From CAYNJF01 sp964351745 (GTDB lineage: Bacteria > Pseudomonadota > Gammaproteobacteria > Berkiellales > Berkiellaceae), in the NCBI GenBank assembly GCA_964351745.1, contig CAYGPI010000024.1, positions 1 to 28,571 on the forward strand: a DNA stretch of 28,571 nt. The letters are read 5' to 3'. Of the stretch, positions 24,293 through 28,571 are shown piece by piece; position 1 is the first letter of the stretch, and each line of letters starts with the position of its first letter. A program made the position numbers and the translations under genes. The notes under the pieces are model-generated. The model was not told the DNA's origin. It made no database searches and saw only the letters and a program-made list of their open reading frames with translations.

Positions 24293-24874
24293 ATGAAAGA
24301 AGGCGCTCGTATTTTAGGATTTGATCCTGGCTCGAGAGTGACAGGTTTTGGTCTGATAGAATATCAAGATAAAAAATGGCATTGCTTGACAGCTGGCAGC
24401 TGGACGCTGACGGGCACAACTTTTATTCAACGGTTAAAGCAGTTACAAATACAAGTAGATGAGCTGTTGGCTCAAGTTACCCCTGACTTTGCAGCCATTG
24501 AAGATGTTTTTGTGCATAAAAATCCTAGAGGTGCTCTGAAACTAGGCCAAGCTCGAGGGGTGATTATTGCTGGTCTTATTCGGTGCGACTTGTCAGTTTC
24601 AGAATATGCACCCAAGCAAGTGAAGCAAGCTGTTGTTGGAAAAGGGGCTGCGACCAAAGATCAAGTTCAAGCGATGGTTAAAATGTTACTTAATATGAAT
24701 GATCCCTTGACCTTAGATGCATCAGACGCTTTAGCCGTTGCACTAACTCACGCACATATTAATACTGGATTAGCAGCTGTGATACAATCTAACCAATTTT
24801 CACGAAAGGGGCGCGGTAAGCGCTCAACAAGTTGGTTAAAGCATGATTGGAAGAATACGCGGTCTACTGATTGA
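24293..24874 (+). CDS. ruvC: Holliday junction endonuclease RuvC
   Basis: RuvC resolves Holliday junctions by symmetric nicking, together with RuvAB. Catalytic acidic residues are D11 (GFDPGS), E70 (AIEDVF), D142 and D145 (LDASDALAVA). The KNPRGALKLGQARGV segment is the family DNA-contact helix. At 193 residues it is about 20 longer than E. coli RuvC; the extra tail is basic (FSRKGRGKRSTSWLKHDWK) and its last 32 bases overlap the ruvA start. The overlap suggests coupled translation. Confidence 0.95.
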   Translation: MKEGARILGFDPGSRVTGFGLIEYQDKKWHCLTAGSWTLTGTTFIQRLKQLQIQVDELLAQVTPDFAAIEDVFVHKNPRGALKLGQARGVIIAGLIRCDLSVSEYAPKQVKQAVVGKGAATKDQVQAMVKMLLNMNDPLTLDASDALAVALTHAHINTGLAAVIQSNQFSRKGRGKRSTSWLKHDWKNTRSTD

Positions 24875-25439
24875 AAAGAAACCACCCATAGTGTGTGTTG
24901 ATGTTCATGGTATAGGGTTTCAAATTTTAGCACCTCTCTCAACGTGTTTGCAGTTACCCGCCTTAAGTGAGGAAGTCACTTTATTCACAGAGCTTGTTGT
25001 TCGAGAGGATTCTCAAACTTTGTATGGCTTCATTCGTGAATCAGATAAGAGCTTATTTCAAAAAGTTATCAAGATAAGTGGGATTGGTCCCAAATTAGCT
25101 TTAGGTATCTTGTCGGGCATGGAGCCGCATATTTTTGCTCAATGTGTTGAGAATAATGATGTTGCTAGTTTAACCAAGCTGCCAGGTGTTGGTAAAAAGA
25201 CAGCTGAAAGAATGGTGATTGAGCTTCGAGAAAAATTACAAGCATGGTTAGTGCATGAGAGCCTTGGCGAATATTCATCTACAGCATTAACAATGTCTTC
25301 GGGCGCTAAAGCTGAGGCAATCGCCGGCTTAGAAGCTCTAGGCTATAAGCCTAAAGAAGCTCAAAAGGCAGTTGCGAAAGTCTATCAAGATGGAAAATCT
25401 GCTGAAGTCTTAATTAAAGAATCGTTGATGGGTGCTTAA
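24843..25439 (+). CDS. ruvA: Holliday junction branch-migration subunit RuvA
   Basis: RuvA binds four-way junctions as a tetramer and loads RuvB. The 198-residue product begins MIGRIRGLLIEKKPPIVCVD (OB-fold domain). Its helix-hairpin-helix motifs are ISGIGPKLALGIL and LPGVGKKTAERMVIELREKL. The C-terminal UBA-like RuvB-binding domain (AEAIAGLEALGYKPKEAQKAV) follows a flexible linker. It overlaps ruvC and abuts ruvB with no spacer (TAA directly followed by ATG). Confidence 0.97.
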   Translation: MIGRIRGLLIEKKPPIVCVDVHGIGFQILAPLSTCLQLPALSEEVTLFTELVVREDSQTLYGFIRESDKSLFQKVIKISGIGPKLALGILSGMEPHIFAQCVENNDVASLTKLPGVGKKTAERMVIELREKLQAWLVHESLGEYSSTALTMSSGAKAEAIAGLEALGYKPKEAQKAVAKVYQDGKSAEVLIKESLMGA

Positions 25440-26468
25440 ATGGAAGAAATGAGAGAAGTTTCGCCTAGATCAATAGACAGCGATGTTCCTGTCGATAAAG
25501 CTATGCGACCAAAATTGCTAGAAGACTATGTTGGTCAAAAGAAGATCCGAGGGCAGCTAGATATTTTTATTTCAGCGGCTCGACAAAGAGAAGAGTCTTT
25601 AGATCATATTTTAGTCTTTGGCCCACCTGGGCTTGGTAAAACGACACTTGCTCATATTATTGCCAATGAAATGCAGGTTGGGTTTAAACAGACCTCCGGT
25701 CCTGTTTTAGAGAGAGCAGGAGATATTGCAGCATTACTGACACAGTTAGAGCCCAGAGATGTTTTGTTTATTGATGAAATTCATAGATTAAGTCCTGTCG
25801 TTGAAGAGGTCTTATATCCAGCGATGGAAGACAATCAGATTGATATTATGATTGGTGAAGGTCCAGCCGCTCGCTCTATCAAATTAGATTTACCGCCTTT
25901 TACACTAGTCGGCGCCACCACGAGAGCGGGTATGCTAACTTCCCCTTTGAGAGATAGGTTTGGGATTGTAACAAGGTTAGATTTTTATAGTGTTGATGAA
26001 CTTCAGCAGATAGTAAGAAGATCTGCTAAATTAATGGGTGTTGCTATTGATGCTGCTGGTGCCCAAGAAATTGCCCGACGCTCTAGAGGAACTCCAAGGA
26101 TTGCAAATCGACTATTAAGGCGAGTGCGAGATTTCGCACAAGTCAGAGCTGATGGAAAAATAGACAAGCAGATAGCCGATCAAGCTCTTATTTTGCTTGA
26201 GGTTGATATTAAAGGATTTGATCTGCTAGATAGAAAGCTCATTTTAATGATCTTGGAAAAATTTTCAGGGGGCCCAGTAGGTTTAGATACTTTGTCTGCA
26301 GCTATTGGGGAAACGCGAGAGACTATTGAAGATGTTATTGAGCCTTTTCTGATTCAGCAGGGGTATTTGTTGCGAACGCCTCGTGGTCGAGTCGTGACAT
26401 CACAAACGTATAGTCATTTTGGTTTAAAAGATCCCAAGACTGTTGATTCATCAATAGATGTGGGTTAA
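25440..26468 (+). CDS. ruvB: Holliday junction helicase motor RuvB
   Basis: RuvB is the AAA+ hexameric motor that drives branch migration. The 342-residue product has Walker A GPPGLGKTT (61-69), Walker B IDEIHR (D112/E113), sensor 1 in LVGATTRAG, LTSPLRDRFG (arginine-finger region about 171-173) and sensor 2 in RGTPRIANRLLRR. The C-terminal winged-helix domain includes GGPVGLDTLSAAIGE and TPRGRVVT. It sits directly after ruvA and two bases before ybgC. Confidence 0.98.
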   Translation: MEEMREVSPRSIDSDVPVDKAMRPKLLEDYVGQKKIRGQLDIFISAARQREESLDHILVFGPPGLGKTTLAHIIANEMQVGFKQTSGPVLERAGDIAALLTQLEPRDVLFIDEIHRLSPVVEEVLYPAMEDNQIDIMIGEGPAARSIKLDLPPFTLVGATTRAGMLTSPLRDRFGIVTRLDFYSVDELQQIVRRSAKLMGVAIDAAGAQEIARRSRGTPRIANRLLRRVRDFAQVRADGKIDKQIADQALILLEVDIKGFDLLDRKLILMILEKFSGGPVGLDTLSAAIGETRETIEDVIEPFLIQQGYLLRTPRGRVVTSQTYSHFGLKDPKTVDSSIDVG

Positions 26469-26470
26469 TA

Positions 26471-26878
26471 ATGAAGAGTAAGAAGCCATTCCAATTTGGC
26501 TTGGATATTTACTATGAGGATACTGACATATCAGGTCATGTCTATCATGCAAATTATTTGAAATTTATGGAAAGAGGCCGCACGGAGTATTTGAAACATT
26601 GCGGTTTGTCTTTAAAAGTATTGCTGGAAGAAGGTTTGCAATTTGTAGTGAGTGAGGCTGCGATAAAATATTTTAAGCCTGCTACCTTAAGTGATCGCAT
26701 TGTAGTTGAGACTCAGCTAGTAAAAATCACAGGGGCTAGAATGTTATTTAGCCAAAATATTGTTAATGTGTTAGATAAATCGAAAATTTTATGTCAGGGC
26801 CAAGTGACGGCAGGGTGTTTAGATTTAAATTTTAAACCTACTCGGATCCCAGATAATATTAAAAAGGAGCTGGTGTGA
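26471..26878 (+). CDS. ybgC: Acyl-CoA thioesterase YbgC (Tol-Pal associated)
   Basis: A hot-dog fold 4-hydroxybenzoyl-CoA thioesterase-family protein of 135 residues, the first gene of the tol-pal operon in most gammaproteobacteria. The catalytic motif is YYEDTDISGHVYHANYLKF, with Asp19 equivalent to E. coli D18, followed by ERGRTEYL. The protein is cytoplasmic or membrane-associated and may act on acyl-ACP or acyl-CoA in phospholipid metabolism. Its stop overlaps the GTG start of tolQ by 4 bases. Confidence 0.93.
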   Translation: MKSKKPFQFGLDIYYEDTDISGHVYHANYLKFMERGRTEYLKHCGLSLKVLLEEGLQFVVSEAAIKYFKPATLSDRIVVETQLVKITGARMLFSQNIVNVLDKSKILCQGQVTAGCLDLNFKPTRIPDNIKKELV

Positions 26879-27585
26879 AAGCGGATATTTCAATTTTAGA
26901 ATTAGTGATGCAGGCAAGTCCACTCGTACAAGGGGTGATGTTGCTCTTGTTAGTTATGTCACTTGTTTCATGGACCTTTATTTTTCAAAGAACGTTTGCT
27001 TTGCTTTCTGCGAGGAGAACATTTCGTGATTTTGAGCAAAGGTTTCGAAAAGGTGCAGATTTAAATAAATTATATGACTATGTTGCCACCAAAAAGGGAA
27101 AGGTGAGTGGCTTAGAAAATATTTTTAGAATGGGCTTTAGAGAATTTTTAATGCTCAAAAATAAAGAATCCATGTCTCATGACGTTGTGATGGAAAACAC
27201 AGAGCGAGCGATGAGAGTGGCGTTAGTTGAAGAAGAAGAAGAGTTAGAGAAGCATCTTCCATTTTTGGCCACGGTTGGATCTATTAGTGTTTATATCGGG
27301 CTGTTAGGAACTGTATGGGGTATTATGACAGCCTTTAGAGCGCTTGGCACGATGCAGCAAGCGACTTTGGCGATGGTTGCTCCAGGTATTTCTGAAGCTT
27401 TGATAGCCACAGCGCTAGGATTGTTTGCCGCTATCCCTGCTGTCTTTGCTTATAACCGTTTTACGCAACATGTACAAAACCTGCTTAGAAAATACGATAA
27501 CATCTTAGATGAATTTTCAGGTGTTTTACTTCGTCAATTACACACTAAGAATACTTCAAATTATGATTCTGAGAGTTTAAGATGA
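26875..27585 (+). CDS. tolQ: Tol-Pal system proton channel subunit TolQ
   Basis: TolQ is an inner-membrane ExbB/MotA-like protein that with TolR uses the proton gradient to energise TolA for outer-membrane constriction at division. The 236 residues include a first membrane helix (LVQGVMLLLLVMSLVSWTFIF), a cytoplasmic loop, then the conserved LPFLATVGSISVYIGLLGTVWGIM helix region and PGISEALIATALGLFAAIPAVFAYN. The start is GTG at 26875, supported by AAGGAG 5-6 bases upstream and by the 4-base overlap with ybgC. It overlaps tolR by 4 bases (ATGA). Confidence 0.96.
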   Translation: MKADISILELVMQASPLVQGVMLLLLVMSLVSWTFIFQRTFALLSARRTFRDFEQRFRKGADLNKLYDYVATKKGKVSGLENIFRMGFREFLMLKNKESMSHDVVMENTERAMRVALVEEEEELEKHLPFLATVGSISVYIGLLGTVWGIMTAFRALGTMQQATLAMVAPGISEALIATALGLFAAIPAVFAYNRFTQHVQNLLRKYDNILDEFSGVLLRQLHTKNTSNYDSESLR

Positions 27586-28037
27586 GACGCAAGCGAGCCC
27601 GCAAAAGTCTTGTATCAGACATTAATGTCGTACCTTATATTGATGTGATGCTGGTGCTGTTGATTATTTTTATGGTGACAGCTCCCTTATTGCAGCAAGG
27701 GGTTGCCGTTGACTTACCTCAAGCAAGTGCTAAGTCTATTGAGGCGGGTAGCAAGGAGCCACTGGTTGTTAGCGTTGATGAAAAGGGGCGATATTTTTTG
27801 AATATAGCGGATAGCCCTAATAGCCCTATTGCGCCTCAAACCTTGATGCTTCGAGTCGCGGCTGAAATAAAGCGAGATAAAGCTCGTAAAATTTTAGTGA
27901 AGGGCGATCAGAATGTGAGCTATGGTGAGGTTGTTGGCGCTATGGTTATGTTGCAAAGGGCTGGAGCGCCTAGCGTAGGGCTGGTAACGAAAGATGATAC
28001 AATTGCAAAGAATCAAATTAATACAGGCAATGGGTAA
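27582..28037 (+). CDS. tolR: Tol-Pal system protein TolR
   Basis: TolR is an ExbD-family protein with one inner-membrane helix and a periplasmic domain. The 151-residue product shows SDINVVPYIDVMLVLLIIFMV with the proton-path Asp at D21 (E. coli D23). It continues with GVAVDLPQA, VSVDEKGRYFLN, ILVKGDQNVSYGEVVGAMVMLQRAG and VGLVTKDD, the usual periplasmic sequence. It overlaps tolQ by 4 bases and shares one base with the tolA start. Confidence 0.96.
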   Translation: MRRKRARKSLVSDINVVPYIDVMLVLLIIFMVTAPLLQQGVAVDLPQASAKSIEAGSKEPLVVSVDEKGRYFLNIADSPNSPIAPQTLMLRVAAEIKRDKARKILVKGDQNVSYGEVVGAMVMLQRAGAPSVGLVTKDDTIAKNQINTGNG

Positions 28038-28571
28038 TGGCAAAAAAGTCTTATAGTTTTGCATTAGCAGCGGCGGCTATCGTGCATTTAGGTTTGGTTG
28101 GTGTGCTTGTGTTTTCAGTCAAAGAACACACCTTAGTCATAGCTTCAACACCGGTTGCGGTGCCGGCGGTCAAAGACGTTGAGCCTATTGAAGCCTCGGT
28201 TGTTAGCGAAGCTGATTTGCTTAAAGAAGTTGCACGGTTAGATGATATTGAAAAGCAGAAAAAGCTTACAGAGCGCAGGCGCCAAGAAAAGGTTGAGCGA
28301 GAGCGCAAGGAGCTTGCCCAAAAACGAAAAAATGAGCAAATTCAATTAGCAAATCTAAAAGCTGAGAAAGCAAAACTTGAAGAGCAAAAAAAATTAGATA
28401 AAATTGCTCAAATAGAGCGAAGAGCGCAAGAAAAACTTGAAAAAGAGCAGTTAGCAAAGCTCAAAGAAGAAAAAGAGTTGGCTCTCAAGGCTAAGCAAGA
28501 AGCTCAAAGGCAAAAAGAAGAAGCCGAACTTGCTCAGAAGAAAGCCGAGCAAGAGCAAAAAGAAGCTATCC
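28037..28571 (+). CDS. tolA: Tol-Pal protein TolA, 3' end cut by window edge
   Basis: The frame from the ATG at 28037 (sharing one base with the tolR stop) is open to the window end, 178 codons. It begins MAKKSYSFALAAAAIVHLG with a single membrane helix (residues about 8-27) containing the conserved His (H17), then a short Pro/Val linker. From about residue 60 there is a long charged helix rich in Lys, Glu, Gln and Ala (RRRQEKVERERKELAQKRKN and onward), the TolA domain II coiled coil or long helix. TolA bridges the inner membrane to Pal and TolB. The C-terminal domain III lies outside the window. Confidence 0.92.
   Translation, partial: MAKKSYSFALAAAAIVHLGLVGVLVFSVKEHTLVIASTPVAVPAVKDVEPIEASVVSEADLLKEVARLDDIEKQKKLTERRRQEKVERERKELAQKRKNEQIQLANLKAEKAKLEEQKKLDKIAQIERRAQEKLEKEQLAKLKEEKELALKAKQEAQRQKEEAELAQKKAEQEQKEAI

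Noticed and set aside
28051..28457. Minus-strand open frames at the right end
   Set aside because: They are antisense to the tolA helix-coding region; the plus frame continues the tolQ-tolR-tolA operon and has the TolA layout.
28230..28571. Repetitive AAGAA/GAGCAA-rich sequence as a DNA repeat
   Set aside because: It reflects the Lys/Glu/Gln/Ala-rich TolA helix and has no fixed repeat unit.
1..28571. CRISPR arrays, insertion sequences, tRNA genes, phage or defence genes
   Set aside because: I looked in all intergenic gaps and found no spaced direct repeats, transposase-like frames, cloverleaf sequences or phage-type genes.

Overview
The window is a low-GC chromosomal segment (roughly 40-43 % by eye) from a gammaproteobacterium. 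Gene content and order point to this class: murJ-ribF-ileS-lspA-ispH next to pilE, a pilSR-fimTU-pilVWX-pilY1-pilE cluster, and fmdB-aspS-nudB-yebC-ruvCAB-ybgC-tolQRA. From memory, the first two blocks have the arrangement known from Pseudomonas aeruginosa. The base composition, and an aspartyl-tRNA synthetase of the non-discriminating type, would fit a Legionellales/Coxiella-like or other low-GC lineage, but I cannot place the organism more closely.

Layout. Bases 1-6715 (+): 3' part of murJ (lipid II flippase), ribF (FMN/FAD synthesis), ileS, lspA (lipoprotein signal peptidase) and ispH (last step of the MEP isoprenoid pathway). The last three overlap. Bases 6725-20762 (-): fifteen tightly packed co-directional genes. 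In transcription order they are an SDR oxidoreductase, a small membrane zinc-ribbon protein, the PilS/PilR two-component system, FimT- and FimU-like prepilins, a first pilV-pilW-pilX set, a small secreted PilY2-like protein, a second pilV-pilW-pilX set, pilY1 and pilE. Bases 20877-28571 (+): an FmdB zinc ribbon, aspS, nudB, yebC; then, after a hairpin and a fresh promoter, ruvC-ruvA-ruvB-ybgC-tolQ-tolR-tolA. The tolA gene runs off the right edge.

How the parts work together. The minus-strand cluster encodes priming components of a type IV pilus: minor pilins that start assembly, plus the PilY1 tip adhesin with several calcium-binding loops, beside the sensor/regulator pair that in other species controls the major pilin gene. 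The major pilin and the pilus motor are not in this window. The plus-strand blocks are housekeeping: cell wall, cofactors, translation, isoprenoids, Holliday-junction processing and the Tol-Pal envelope system.

Most of the window is ordinary. The parts that deserve a second look are the tandem pilV-W-X modules with a PilY2-like gene at the junction, a fimT gene with no ATG/GTG/TTG start upstream of its prepilin signal (an ATT start or a -1 slip on A AAA AAA at the end of pilR are options), the missing fkpB between lspA and ispH, the non-discriminating AspRS signature, and a few operator-like palindromes. I found no CRISPR array, insertion sequence, tRNA, rRNA or phage gene. No gene-free stretch exceeds 300 bases; the longest is 24122-24292, described under the terminator and promoter entries.
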